Shown here in pieces: positions 45,893-54,116 of a stretch of DNA of 64,000 nucleotides. Each line of letters opens with the position of its first letter. Within the stretch, counting starts at the first letter, position 1. The translations under genes were made by a program, and so were the position numbers. Origin of the DNA: Moduliflexus sp964602655 (GTDB lineage: Bacteria; Moduliflexota; Moduliflexia; Moduliflexales; Moduliflexaceae); the NCBI GenBank assembly GCA_964602655.1, contig CAZRSF010000026.1:1-64000 (forward strand), written 5' to 3'. The notes under the pieces were generated by a model. That model was not told the origin of the DNA. It saw only the letters and a list, made by a program, of their open reading frames with translations, and ran no database searches.

Positions 45893-46855
45893 ATGAAAGC
45901 GATTCGAGTGCAGGAACCGGGCGAACCGGATGTGATGAAGGTGGAAGAGATGGCTGACCCGACGCCGGACGCGGGGCAGATTGTCGTGAAAGTCAAAGCC
46001 ATTGGCGTGAATCCGGTGGATACGTATATTCGGCTTGGCAAGCAGGGCTATGCGCCGAAATGCCCTTACACGCCGGGCATGGATGCGGCGGGGATCGTTG
46101 AGGCGGTCGGCGCGGATGTGACCGGATTTGCGGTCGGCGACCGCGTTTATTGCGCCGGAACGCTGAGTGGCGCGTATGCGGAAAAAGTGTTGTGCGATCA
46201 ATCGCAGGCGCATCGCCTGCCGGAGCGCATCTCGTTCCAGCAAGGGGCGGCGCTCGGCGTTCCGTATGGCACGGCGTATCGTGCCTTATTCCAACGGGCG
46301 GAAGCCCAGCCCGGCGAAACGGTGTTGATTCATGGCGCGAGCGGCGGAGTCGGCGTGGCGGCGGTGCAACTCGCCCGCGCTGCCGGAATGGTAGTCATCG
46401 GCACGGCGGGGACGCCGGAAGGGCGAAAATTGCTGGAAGCGCAAGGAGCGCAGCATGTCGTCAATCATCATGATCCGGAACATTTGCAGCAGGCGCTGGA
46501 TTTGACCGGCGGGCAGGGTGTCAACGTGATTTTAGAGGTGTTAGCGAACGTGAACCTCGGCCACGATCTGCCGATTTTAGCAAAAAACGGGCGCGTTGTG
46601 GTGATCGGCAGCCGGGGCGATGTGCAGATTACGCCGCGCTTTTTGATGGGCAAAGACGCCAGCATCATCGGAATGACGCTGATGAATGTGCCGAAACCGG
46701 CGCTCGCCAGTATTCATGCCGCATTGATTGCAGGATTGGAAAATGGCGCGCTTCAGCCGGTAATCGGACGGGAATTGCCATTAGTCGAAGCGCCGCAGGC
46801 GCATCGGTTGATTATGGAAGCGTCGGCATTCGGGAAGATTGTGTTGATTCCGTGA
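45893..46855 (+). CDS. NADPH:quinone oxidoreductase (zinc-type alcohol dehydrogenase superfamily)
   Basis: A 320-residue medium-chain reductase. The GroES-like N-terminal half has VGVNPVDTYIRLG-like text (AIGVNPVDTYIRLGKQG) and PYTPGMDAAGIVE; the Rossmann half has VLIHGASGGVGVAAVQLARA. Zinc-binding Cys/His of true alcohol dehydrogenases are absent, so it is the zeta-crystallin/quinone reductase type, probably reducing quinones or enones. ATG 45893 has GGAG (45881-45884) eight bases upstream. Confidence 0.92.
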   Translation: MKAIRVQEPGEPDVMKVEEMADPTPDAGQIVVKVKAIGVNPVDTYIRLGKQGYAPKCPYTPGMDAAGIVEAVGADVTGFAVGDRVYCAGTLSGAYAEKVLCDQSQAHRLPERISFQQGAALGVPYGTAYRALFQRAEAQPGETVLIHGASGGVGVAAVQLARAAGMVVIGTAGTPEGRKLLEAQGAQHVVNHHDPEHLQQALDLTGGQGVNVILEVLANVNLGHDLPILAKNGRVVVIGSRGDVQITPRFLMGKDASIIGMTLMNVPKPALASIHAALIAGLENGALQPVIGRELPLVEAPQAHRLIMEASAFGKIVLIP

Positions 46856-46866
46856 AGATTGAATGG

Positions 46867-46894
46867 GTAGGGGCGTTCAATTGAACGCCCCTAC
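46867..46894. terminator. 28-bp perfect palindrome between convergent genes
   Basis: GTAGGGGCGTTCAA followed by its exact complement. It lies between convergent genes ending at 46855 and 46902, where it may act as a bidirectional transcript end; a variant is at 10804-10831. There is no long T-run, so classic intrinsic termination is uncertain. Confidence 0.55.
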
Positions 46895-46901
46895 GATGAA
46901 T

Positions 46902-47366
46902 TTACTTTTTACACGCGAGGAGTTTCGTGCCTTCTTTGAAGCGCACCTGCATTTTGCCTTCTGCCAGGACTTTCGTGATCACGCCGAATCCGAAGGTTTT
47001 GTGGTTGATCACTTCGCGTTCCTGATATTCGCCGGCAATCGTGTACATTTTGGAATTGACCATATCGCGCCCGGCCAGCGCTTCTTCCCAACCCGCTTCC
47101 GTCTCTTTGGATTTTCGTGTGCGCGTGGTTGTGCCCTTCGCCTTCACAGCCCTCGGCTTTTTCGGAGCGGCTTCCGTTCCGTCTGCCGGAGCTTTTGCCG
47201 ATTTCGGGGCTTTCGCGCGATACTTATGTTGTTTTCCGCAGGTTTTGCACTGGACTTTTTCGGGTTTTCCTGCAACTAAAGCGACCACTTGATGAGCGAG
47301 CATCAAACGACACGACGTGCAATACGAATCAACTTCGTCTCCGGCGGCAATCACTATCTCAGACAT
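46902..47366 (-). CDS. Zinc-ribbon conserved hypothetical protein
   Basis: A 154-residue protein. An N-terminal zinc ribbon has CTSCRLML and VQCKTCGKQHKYR (two CxxC pairs, about residues 16-47). A basic, Ala/Lys/Pro-rich linker (about 50-90) follows, and the C-terminal half contains VINHKTFGFGVITKVLAEGKMQVRFKEG, a short beta-barrel resembling CarD/Tudor-like RNA polymerase- or nucleic-acid-binding modules. The linker and fold suggest nucleic-acid association. A good promoter precedes it (47438-47466). Function is unknown. Confidence 0.83.
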   Translation of the reverse strand: MSEIVIAAGDEVDSYCTSCRLMLAHQVVALVAGKPEKVQCKTCGKQHKYRAKAPKSAKAPADGTEAAPKKPRAVKAKGTTTRTRKSKETEAGWEEALAGRDMVNSKMYTIAGEYQEREVINHKTFGFGVITKVLAEGKMQVRFKEGTKLLACKK

Positions 47367-47437
47367 ATTTCCTCCTTCACATGAATGTCTATATCCTCAT
47401 CCACGCGCAGTACGTGAATGTATTTGTCATAAAAGAG

Positions 47438-47466
47438 GAGTTTACTACATTCAGGGAAGTTTGTCA
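47438..47466 (-). promoter_or_regulatory. Sigma70-type promoter for the zinc-ribbon gene
   Basis: On the minus strand TTGACA (47461-47466) and TAAACT (47438-47443) are 17 bases apart, about 70 bases upstream of the start at 47366. Near-consensus boxes with ideal spacing. Confidence 0.75.
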
Positions 47467-47776
47467 AGAAAAACCGCAAGAATTCTTTATATTCGGCCAA
47501 CGCAAGGGAGGCTCGGAAGAGATGCGCATGTTAGCAGATTGTCTCATGTTCAGGACACGCGGCAGACGAGCCTGCGTCAAAAATCTTTCCCGGCGTTTTT
47601 TGATTGACATTCTGCGATTCATGACATTACGGTCTGCGTAAGTGACTATAAATGAATTTCCTGAACACTCCGTTCGCCCTGAGCATGTCGAAGGGCGGTT
47701 CGTGAAATTGTATTGGTTTTCATTGATCTGGCTGGAATCATAGGACTCGATGGGGGGAGAGAGGAGGGGCGCTGGT
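47467..47776. other. Gap before the FGE-type gene
   Basis: No gene seen. It contains TTGACATTCTGCGATTCATGACATTACGG around 47604, which offers possible -35 boxes on the plus strand, and GCCCTGAGCATGTCGAAGGG (47680-47699), a common dispersed motif also seen in part near 63350. A GAGGAGG site at 47761 serves the next gene. Confidence 0.5.
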
Positions 47777-49585
47777 ATGAGTAACCCACAAGAAAAAGTC
47801 TATATCAAACTCACCGACGTAGGCAGTCGTCCGCAAATGGTCGCCTCGGTGCTATCGCGCATACAGGGCTTGAAAGATGCGCCGGAAACGCTGATCGCGC
47901 AAACGCCGTGTTATATTTCGGAAAAAGTGTCGATCATGTTGGCGGAAAAAGTACGCGATTATTTGGAACGCGCCGGCGCGCGGGTGGAATTCGAAGGCGA
48001 GGATATGCCCCAGGAAGATGCGTACCCCGCGATGGTGCATGACGAGGACGGCGAAGCGTATGTGGAGTTCGATACCCCCGGCGATGCTGTCCGCGCCCTT
48101 GAAGACCTGCAAGGCAGCTATCCGCCAGCATCGGCCTACCATGCCGACGATGCCGATGTGCTCGATACCACATCAGCCGGATCGGCATCCAAACCGTCGT
48201 TAGCGCAAGCGCTGACACAAATTGACGCGAAAGACGATTCGTTCTCGACACGCCAGCGCGCCCAACAGCGTCAGCCCGAACCGGTGGCCGAGTTCGACGA
48301 CGCGGAACGCCCGTCCCGCCACCGCGAAAAATTTCGCAGCCATTCATTTCCGCTGATGCCCGTTGTCGGCATCGCCCTGATTTTTGTGCTTGGTGTCGGC
48401 GCGTTATTACTGTTTTCCGGCTATTTCCCCGGCATTTCGAAGCGCTACGAACAGAGTCCGATGATCGGTCAGGTCGGCGTGTTGACTATCGAAAACCCGG
48501 AAAAAGCGGATGTGAGTTTGTTTCAGGTCATCGGCACGCGCGTGATCAAACAACTGCCGCTGTCGGGCGAAAAAATCAATTTGAAGTTGGGCGATTACTA
48601 TGTCGAGGCGAAACGAGGGAACGAGGTTGTCCGGTTTCCGGCGTATATCAAAGGGCGCGGGCATCGCCTGACCGTGACGGTGAAATTTCCTTCGGCGCAA
48701 CCATTTTCAGACAATGTGGCGCTGATTCCCGCCGGATGGTTTCGGATCGGCAACAAAGACACGGAAATCGCGCATTTCGGTTTCCCGGACGAAAGCCCGG
48801 ATGTAGATGTCTATGTCGGGGACATTTTGTTCGGCAAATACGAAGTGACGAACCGTGAATTCGCCGAATTCGTCAACGCAGGCGGCTACAATAACGAAGC
48901 GTATTGGACGCGCCTGATTGCAGATTGGCCGTCGTTAGTCGAACAAGTTCCGGCGTATGGCAATTTTTATGACAATGACGGCTGGAAATCGGTGCGAAAA
49001 TATATCCGCTCGGATTTGGTGGATACCGACAATCGCCCCGCCCCGCGCTTATGGGAAGCCGATACGCCGCCCTACGAATACGGGCAGGATGACTATCCCG
49101 TGTTCGGGATTACGATGTATGAAGCTGATGCATACTGCAAATGGCTGAGCGAGCAGACTGGCCGCATCGTGCGCCTGCCGACCGAAGCGGAATGGGAAAA
49201 AGCGGCGAAAGGATTCGAAGGCTATGTGTTTTCCTACGGCAATGAATACGACCCGACTCGCGCCAATACCGAAAACCAGGGGGCAAGAAAAATCGGTTCT
49301 TATCCACCCAACAGCTATGGTTTGTACGACATGACCGGCAACGTCTGGGAATGGGTGACGGATCAGTATCGCGCCGATACGTATAAAGAATGGCAAAACG
49401 CCGAAGCAGACGGCGTCAAAAACCCGCAGATGTTCAATCCGGCCAAACGCTATGACCGCGTTGTCGTACGCGGCGGCTCGTTCCGCAGCGTCAACCGCAT
49501 CAACGCCCGCACCCCCGTGCGCTACGCCATGTACCCCAATTATTGGCATACCAACATCGGCTTCCGTTACGTTATCGAGCCGTAA
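47777..49585 (+). CDS. Membrane protein with FGE/sulfatase-modifying-factor domain
   Basis: A 602-residue protein; ATG 47777 follows GAGGAGG by nine bases. Residues about 8-82 resemble the ribosomal L7/L12 C-terminal fold (VYIKLTDVGSRPQMVASVLSRI, CYISEKVSIMLAEKVRDYLERAGARVEF). An acidic linker and a transmembrane helix (about 194-217) lead to a short beta domain and then an FGE/SUMF1 domain (about 313-602: IPAGWFRIG, FGKYEVTNREFAEFV, RLPTEAEWEKAAKG, YDMTGNVWEWV, RVVVRGGSFRSV, WHTNIGFRYV). Inside/outside topology puts the FGE domain in the periplasm. The true formylglycine synthase Cys pair is not evident, so it is more likely an FGE-like binding or scaffold module, as is common in bacterial signalling. 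Confidence 0.85.
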   Translation: MSNPQEKVYIKLTDVGSRPQMVASVLSRIQGLKDAPETLIAQTPCYISEKVSIMLAEKVRDYLERAGARVEFEGEDMPQEDAYPAMVHDEDGEAYVEFDTPGDAVRALEDLQGSYPPASAYHADDADVLDTTSAGSASKPSLAQALTQIDAKDDSFSTRQRAQQRQPEPVAEFDDAERPSRHREKFRSHSFPLMPVVGIALIFVLGVGALLLFSGYFPGISKRYEQSPMIGQVGVLTIENPEKADVSLFQVIGTRVIKQLPLSGEKINLKLGDYYVEAKRGNEVVRFPAYIKGRGHRLTVTVKFPSAQPFSDNVALIPAGWFRIGNKDTEIAHFGFPDESPDVDVYVGDILFGKYEVTNREFAEFVNAGGYNNEAYWTRLIADWPSLVEQVPAYGNFYDNDGWKSVRKYIRSDLVDTDNRPAPRLWEADTPPYEYGQDDYPVFGITMYEADAYCKWLSEQTGRIVRLPTEAEWEKAAKGFEGYVFSYGNEYDPTRANTENQGARKIGSYPPNSYGLYDMTGNVWEWVTDQYRADTYKEWQNAEADGVKNPQMFNPAKRYDRVVVRGGSFRSVNRINARTPVRYAMYPNYWHTNIGFRYVIEP

Positions 49586-49849
49586 ACCTCCACTGTACCG
49601 GCGGACAGCCCTGTCCGCCGAATTGTTGTTTGACAGCATCTCATGACATATAAGGAATCAACGCCACTGTTCAATTTTTAGTTGACTCTTTCATGCGATA
49701 TATCATAGTGCATCAACGATCATGCTCGCGACGATCATTCGAAACAATCAATAACACAAGGAGACGCGCGACGGATACGCATGCGACATGATGAAAAATA
49801 CATGGCATCACACACGATGATTTTTTGATGAAGCACATCGTTCCGTATC

Positions 49850-50128
49850 ATGCTTATGACAACAATTGCGATCCCAATCCCTGATGTCATTGCCGAATCC
49901 TATCACCACAATGTGGATACCATGAAACAAGGCATCCAACAAGGGTTCATGATTTGGGAATACTTAAATGGACATGTGTCGCTTGAAGAATGCGGAAACA
50001 TATTGAATATCGGATATCGAGGGTTCATCGAATTATTATGGAGTAAAGGCATTCCGCTTGATGCATTAAATGAAGAAGAATTGCAACAGCAAATTCATCA
50101 AGTCAAACAGGTATTCAGCCATCCATGA
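49850..50128 (+). CDS. UPF0175-type antitoxin
   Basis: A 92-residue protein similar to the UPF0175 family of DNA-binding antitoxins: a helix-turn-helix-like block (GHVSLEECGNILNIGYRGFIELLWSKGIPLD) follows a short beta strand (TIAIPIPDVI). Its stop overlaps the start of the next frame in ATGA (50125-50128), the usual arrangement for a translationally coupled toxin, but that toxin is reduced to a fragment. The gene is in an AT-rich region unlike its neighbours, a sign of transfer. Confidence 0.72.
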   Translation: MLMTTIAIPIPDVIAESYHHNVDTMKQGIQQGFMIWEYLNGHVSLEECGNILNIGYRGFIELLWSKGIPLDALNEEELQQQIHQVKQVFSHP

Positions 50129-50247
50129 AAAGCGTTTCGAATACCAGTCCCCTCATTGCCTTTGCGAAGCTTGATCGGTATATTCCAGGTTATGATATTG
50201 TTGAGCAGGAGTTACGAAAACGCAGTTTTTTTGTTCCACGATATTGA
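50125..50247 (+). pseudogene. Truncated PIN-domain (DUF3368-like) toxin remnant
   Basis: A 40-codon frame coupled to the antitoxin by ATGA. It begins MKSVSNTSPLIAFAKLDRY, which is the N-terminal signature of DUF3368 PIN ribonucleases (usual length about 150-160), then turns into IVEQELRKRSFFVPRY and stops. The rest of the PIN domain, including later acidic residues, is missing, so it cannot be active. Confidence 0.7.
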
Positions 50248-50560
50248 CATGGCACAGTGACTGTCAGACAAGCCTGACGAACAACAGGAATTACGCATTA
50301 CGATTCGGGGCATCCATGCTTGAGATCGATCTATGGCGTCGTCACCGATAAGGATATGACGAGTAGAATACACTTCATGCCATACCTGAATCAGGACTAA
50401 TGAAATAATCTTGAGCTAAAGCTTTATTAAAATAAACTTTAAATAATATTAAAACGCGCATAAAATAAACTTGACAATAAAATATAGCTATTTTAGATGG
50501 GAATTAAGTTTGTAGTACCCAATTTTTATTTTTAAACCACTATCCAAGAGGTATAAATTC
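50248..50560. promoter_or_regulatory. AT-rich gap with promoter for the following gene
   Basis: No gene seen in 313 bp and no further recognisable toxin pieces. A good promoter lies at its end: TTGACA (50471-50476), 17 bases, TAGATG (50494-50499). The stretch from about 50400 is very AT-rich. Confidence 0.6.
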
Positions 50561-51115
50561 ATGGCATCACTTGTTTACATCAAAGAACTAAGATCGGATA
50601 CGTTCCTTCATTTCTCTTATAAGCAATATAACCGTAAGGCAGAAGAATCTTGGAAACTTCGTGATTATGCAAATGATTCAGCGGCAATATTATCTCAAGA
50701 GACTTCTACTTATTCCGCAAATGATATAAGAGCGATGGCGAAAAAACCTGGCAACCATTATCTTGTCAACGTTCCGTATCACTCGGTAGATGACGTAGAA
50801 TTCTGGCAAAAGGAGATCAAAGCACAAAATAACACATATAATATTGGGAAAATAATTAACAATCCAATAAGGGAGGAAACTATGCCTACAAGAACCGGAT
50901 TACACGGACAAGATGGACTTACATTTGAACAATTAGATTTTGCAGGACAAGCTCGTTCTATTAATGGTCAAATACTCAGTGTTGAACGAGCAATTAACGC
51001 TCATGTAAGAAGAGCAAGCGAGGAAACTGAAAGAGATGAGACCGAGACATTGACAAAATGTATCGAACAAGTATCAGCGATGTTGCAGCGTTTACGGGAT
51101 CAACTTCCTCGCTAA
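50561..51115 (+). CDS. Unknown accessory protein with a strong internal start
   Basis: A 184-residue protein I do not recognise. AAGAGG lies 11 bases before ATG 50561. A second, in-frame ATG (50882, residue 108) has GGGAGG six bases upstream, better than the first, and would give a 77-residue helical protein (QARSINGQILSVERAINAHV; ending QRLRDQLPR). The N-terminal part is soluble and rich in Tyr/Asn. Base composition is lower in GC than surrounding genes, as for the next gene. The two may form an accessory, possibly conflict-related, pair; that is speculation. Confidence 0.7.
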   Translation: MASLVYIKELRSDTFLHFSYKQYNRKAEESWKLRDYANDSAAILSQETSTYSANDIRAMAKKPGNHYLVNVPYHSVDDVEFWQKEIKAQNNTYNIGKIINNPIREETMPTRTGLHGQDGLTFEQLDFAGQARSINGQILSVERAINAHVRRASEETERDETETLTKCIEQVSAMLQRLRDQLPR

Positions 51116-51146
51116 GTAAAAATGCGGAACAAGGCATTTGCAAACG

Positions 51147-51183
51147 ACTTCGAGGGGAATTTGTTTGCCAAATTTCCCTCGAA
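51147..51183. terminator. Hairpin after the accessory gene
   Basis: CTTCGAGGGGAATTTG and CAAATTTCCCTCGAAG form a nearly perfect stem with a TTTGC-type loop. No T-run follows, so termination is only possible. Confidence 0.5.
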
Positions 51184-51293
51184 GCGCCTGAAATGAGGGT
51201 GTTCGAATTGTTGCGTAATAATACAAGAATGTTTTGAAATTGAATATCGCCATGCATAGTTCGATTAACAAAACCAACGGGGGGCAAGTTATT

Positions 51294-51947
51294 ATGATCG
51301 CTGATACAAGAAAAAAGGCGATATTTCAAGCATGTTTACATGATCTACGAAAAGAACAATATGGAGACAATCTTGAGGATTATTTGAAAGAACATCAAAA
51401 CACGTTATGTTCTTTGATTGTTTCGGAGACATTCGGCGAATATATCACAGAAGAGCAATATAAAATCCAACTTCAAACGTTCTTACGGTTTATTCTTCAA
51501 TTTCATATTCAGCAACACATCATTCCTAATCGGGATCAATATCGTTCTCAACTTGCAACCTGCATGACAAACTTAGACAATTTAGAAAACGATATTCTCA
51601 CGAATATTATTGATCTGACGCAGATTTCAAAAGATCGATTTATCGAGTGGGGTGGAGCAGGCGTTATTATAACTGCTGAACCATTCCGGGAGGCTGCTGA
51701 AGGTGATGTCGTCGTATCTACTCGACATGCCCATGTGATAACGTGGTTCATGGAACGAGTACGGGATATCGCCGCTGATTGCGTAGATTATACGAATAAA
51801 TATAAATTTTACGGAATGATTGCGGAAAAAACAAGAGAATTTATCGAAAAACATGGGGACGCAGAAGGGCAAGAAAAGATATTGGTGCTTGAACTCGTAA
51901 GAGACGTTAAGCGGCTGATTCAAACATGGCAACAGCGTTTACGTTAA
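51294..51947 (+). CDS. Unknown accessory protein
   Basis: A 217-residue, mostly helical protein without recognised motifs (IADTRKKAIFQACLHDLRKEQ; VVSTRHAHVITWFMERVRDIA; ending LIQTWQQRLR). ATG 51294 follows a G-rich site (GGGGGGC); upstream in-frame starts at 51234 (TTG) and 51252 are possible. No membrane segment or signal peptide. It is low in GC and lies 178 bp after the previous unknown gene on the same strand. Confidence 0.7.
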   Translation: MIADTRKKAIFQACLHDLRKEQYGDNLEDYLKEHQNTLCSLIVSETFGEYITEEQYKIQLQTFLRFILQFHIQQHIIPNRDQYRSQLATCMTNLDNLENDILTNIIDLTQISKDRFIEWGGAGVIITAEPFREAAEGDVVVSTRHAHVITWFMERVRDIAADCVDYTNKYKFYGMIAEKTREFIEKHGDAEGQEKILVLELVRDVKRLIQTWQQRLR

Positions 51948-52085
51948 CCGCATAATATAGAGAAGTGTTAAGAAAAGCTGACAAGCATTCGCCAATGGAC
52001 TAAGATCGCCTTAAAAACCAAATTGCTTGATATTCATTAACGATGAAGGAGCATCATCCATGCTGCCTCACCACAGGAGAGAATC

Positions 52086-52337
52086 ATGTTACTCTTCGAT
52101 ATTGAAAAACATGTCGAACCGTTATCGAACGCGGAGAAGAAGCAGCTTATTCGCGACATCCAGCAGATGTTGAAGGAAGATATTTCCACGATTGAAGGAT
52201 GGAAGTTCCATTTAGATTACAATCTGACTGACATGTATGAAACCGCAAAGAACCTGCGAGCATTTGTGGCAACGTTACCTGGTCCAAAATACCTTGACGA
52301 GCGTACGCTTGTCTATGAGGAAGGGTGCGATGTATGA
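52086..52337 (+). CDS. Small protein coupled to a retropepsin-like protein
   Basis: An 83-residue acidic, helical protein with GGAGAGA upstream of ATG 52086. No known motif (EPLSNAEKKQLIRDIQQMLKE). Its stop overlaps the start of the next gene in ATGA (52334-52337), so the two are translated together and probably interact. The arrangement resembles a toxin-antitoxin pair, but no such family is recognised. Confidence 0.72.
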   Translation: MLLFDIEKHVEPLSNAEKKQLIRDIQQMLKEDISTIEGWKFHLDYNLTDMYETAKNLRAFVATLPGPKYLDERTLVYEEGCDV

Positions 52338-52774
52338 GCCGATATGCGTACACGTCTTCTCAAGGGTTTGCTGGGATTCCCGGCATGTTGCCGTTTGTCA
52401 CAGCAACCCTCTTGCGAACGCATGCGTTTCAGCGCATTGCAGCCCGATTGACACTCCCCGCGTTGATTGATTCCGGAGCAACCGTCAATGTCCTTCCCTT
52501 CGACATTGGCGAACGATTGGGGTTTGTCTGGGATGAAACCCATCACGATCCTCCGTTTGTCGGCACAATCTATGGAGCGCCTGCGTTAGGCGTCAAACTG
52601 TTTGTCAAAGTGGGCGACATTGTGCCAGTCCAGTTAGCATTTGGGTGGTCGGAAATTCCAAGTACACGGCTGCCTTGTATTTTAGGACAAACCAATTTCT
52701 TTGACGAGTTTTATGTTGATTTCAGAAAACCACACGGATATTTTGACATCTTTCTAAAAAACGGTGCGGCGTAA
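52334..52774 (+). CDS. Retropepsin-like aspartic protease family protein
   Basis: A 146-residue protein with a single-domain retroviral-type aspartic protease pattern: PALIDSGATVNVLPFDIGERLGF holds the D-S/T-G-A motif, and PCILGQTNFFDEFYVDF matches the late hydrophobic-GQ/GR loop. It would need to dimerise to form an active site. Start 52334 is chosen over 52325 because it forms the ATGA overlap with the upstream gene. Its stop is followed at once by the hicA remnant, which shows that the toxin module was broken at this junction. Biological role unknown. Confidence 0.75.
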   Translation: MSRYAYTSSQGFAGIPGMLPFVTATLLRTHAFQRIAARLTLPALIDSGATVNVLPFDIGERLGFVWDETHHDPPFVGTIYGAPALGVKLFVKVGDIVPVQLAFGWSEIPSTRLPCILGQTNFFDEFYVDFRKPHGYFDIFLKNGAA

Positions 52775-52859
52775 AGTCGCCCTAACGATGCGCATGAACG
52801 GCGACCTTGCGCCGGGTACGGTCAATAGCATCCTCAAACAGGCAGACTTAAAACCATGA
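52773..52859 (+). pseudogene. hicA: hicA toxin remnant (C-terminal third)
   Basis: In the frame ending at TGA 52857-52859 the DNA reads KVALTMRMNGDLAPGTVNSI and then LKQADLKP. This is the C-terminal part of HicA mRNA-interferase (usual form: P-H-x...L-x-PGT-x-x-S/A-IL-K/R-QA-G-L), including the PGT turn. The N-terminal half with the catalytic His (GGSHR..F) is gone; the fragment is cut at the end of the retropepsin-like gene. It is not translated into an active toxin. Confidence 0.72.
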
Positions 52860-52890
52860 AAAACATCACGCTGATGAGAAGAGAAAAAAT

Positions 52891-53106
52891 ATGAAAAAAT
52901 ATTTAGTCATTATTGAAAAGACAGCGACCGGGTATTCGGCATATTCTCCAGATATTCCAGGATGTGTTTCAACAGGCAGAACCAAACAAGATATCAAGCG
53001 GAATATGCGTGAAGCCATCGAATTTCATTTGGACGGATTGCGTTTAGAGGGCGAGCCTTTTCCTGTGCCTCACAGTTCTTCTACCTACGTGCCAATTAGC
53101 GTATGA
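52891..53106 (+). CDS. hicB: HicB-family antitoxin
   Basis: A 71-residue protein with the HicB partial RNase H-like fold: KYLVIIEKTATGYSAYSPDIPGCVSTGRT followed by a helix (DIKRNMREAIEFHLDGL). A GAGAAGAG stretch precedes ATG 52891. The short form lacks a C-terminal ribbon-helix-helix DNA-binding domain. It is intact although the adjacent hicA is truncated, so it is an orphan antitoxin that may act on other HicA toxins. Confidence 0.88.
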   Translation: MKKYLVIIEKTATGYSAYSPDIPGCVSTGRTKQDIKRNMREAIEFHLDGLRLEGEPFPVPHSSSTYVPISV

Positions 53107-53116
53107 CTACATTCTT

Positions 53117-53149
53117 TAGACCTCACTGGTCTTAGAGACCTGTGAGGTC
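53117..53149. repeat. GACCTCAC/GTGAGGTC inverted repeat
   Basis: GACCTCACTGGTCT and AGACCTGTGAGGTC pair around TAG. This palindrome type is widespread in bacterial intergenic DNA. It sits between the hicB and AEC transporter genes. Confidence 0.65.
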
Positions 53150-53179
53150 TGACGTGAATTTATTATCTGTCAATATCAC

Positions 53180-54097
53180 ATGACCATTTTCGACGCGTTT
53201 TACCTGATTCTGCCACTGTTTCTGATTATTTTCCTCGGCTGGCTGATGTTCCGGCTGCATGTCGCGAACGAGCAATGGATCAAAGTCTTGAACGAATTCG
53301 CCTTTTATATCGGCTTGCCGCTGTTGTCGTTCATGAACCTCTACACGCTTGATCTTCAGGCGTTCGGCAATGCGGTGCTCGTTTCGAACTCGATTTTCAT
53401 GATCGCCGCGATTGCGATCACCGTCGCGCTGACCTTTCTGCTCCGACTCTCCCGCGCCAACGGCAGTGTCGTGATTCTCTGCACGCTGTTCGGCAATATC
53501 GCCTACATGGGCTATCCGGTGAATGAGATGGTCTTCGGCAAAGATGGCTTGAGCGTGGCGGTGATTGTCTGCTCCATCAGCACCTTTTTCTTCTTCACCT
53601 TCGCGATTGCCGCCGCGCAGTATCGCGCCGGAGGCAATCCCAATCTGCGCGACGTGCTGCTGCATATCGCCAAAATTCCGCTCCTCTGGGCAGTCGTCAT
53701 CGGCGCAATCATGGGCTATTTCCGCATTCCGCTCCCTGCCGTCGTCATCAAGCCGCTCAATATGCTGGCGGTGGCCTCTTCTGCTGTCGTGCTGCTCGCG
53801 CTCGGCGTCTTTATGGCGACCCTCTCGCTGCGCCGCCAGATCGGACAAATCGCCTTGATCGCGGCGCTGAAACTTGCCATGCTGCCACTGATTTTCTGGC
53901 TCGTCTCGTTAGCCTTCAACATGGATAAACTGCAATTTTCCGTCTCCATGCTGCAAGCCTCTATGCCGGTCGGCGTCAGCGCGTTCACCATCGCGGACAA
54001 CATGGGTCTTGATAGAGAAGTCGCCGCCAGCGCCGTCTTTGCCACGACGCTGCTGTCGGTGTTGACGCTGCCGCTATTCGTGGCCTTTTTGACGTAA
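53180..54097 (+). CDS. AEC-family transporter (auxin efflux carrier type)
   Basis: A 305-residue membrane protein with about ten helices in two halves: FYLILPLFLIIFLGWLMFRL at the start, GNIAYMGYPVNEMVFG in the middle and LLSVLTLPLFVAFL at the end. The LQASMPVGVSAFTIADNMGLDREVAASAVFATTLLSVLT-type block is diagnostic of the family, whose bacterial members export or import organic acids or amino acids. It is 20 bp upstream of the next gene, so they are likely co-transcribed. Confidence 0.9.
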   Translation: MTIFDAFYLILPLFLIIFLGWLMFRLHVANEQWIKVLNEFAFYIGLPLLSFMNLYTLDLQAFGNAVLVSNSIFMIAAIAITVALTFLLRLSRANGSVVILCTLFGNIAYMGYPVNEMVFGKDGLSVAVIVCSISTFFFFTFAIAAAQYRAGGNPNLRDVLLHIAKIPLLWAVVIGAIMGYFRIPLPAVVIKPLNMLAVASSAVVLLALGVFMATLSLRRQIGQIALIAALKLAMLPLIFWLVSLAFNMDKLQFSVSMLQASMPVGVSAFTIADNMGLDREVAASAVFATTLLSVLTLPLFVAFLT

Positions 54098-54116
54098 AAC
54101 CATCGCCTCGTTTTTC

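Noticed and set aside
47117..47641. 174-codon plus frame opposite the zinc-ribbon gene
   Set aside because: Antisense to a real gene and its promoter; composition is not protein-like.
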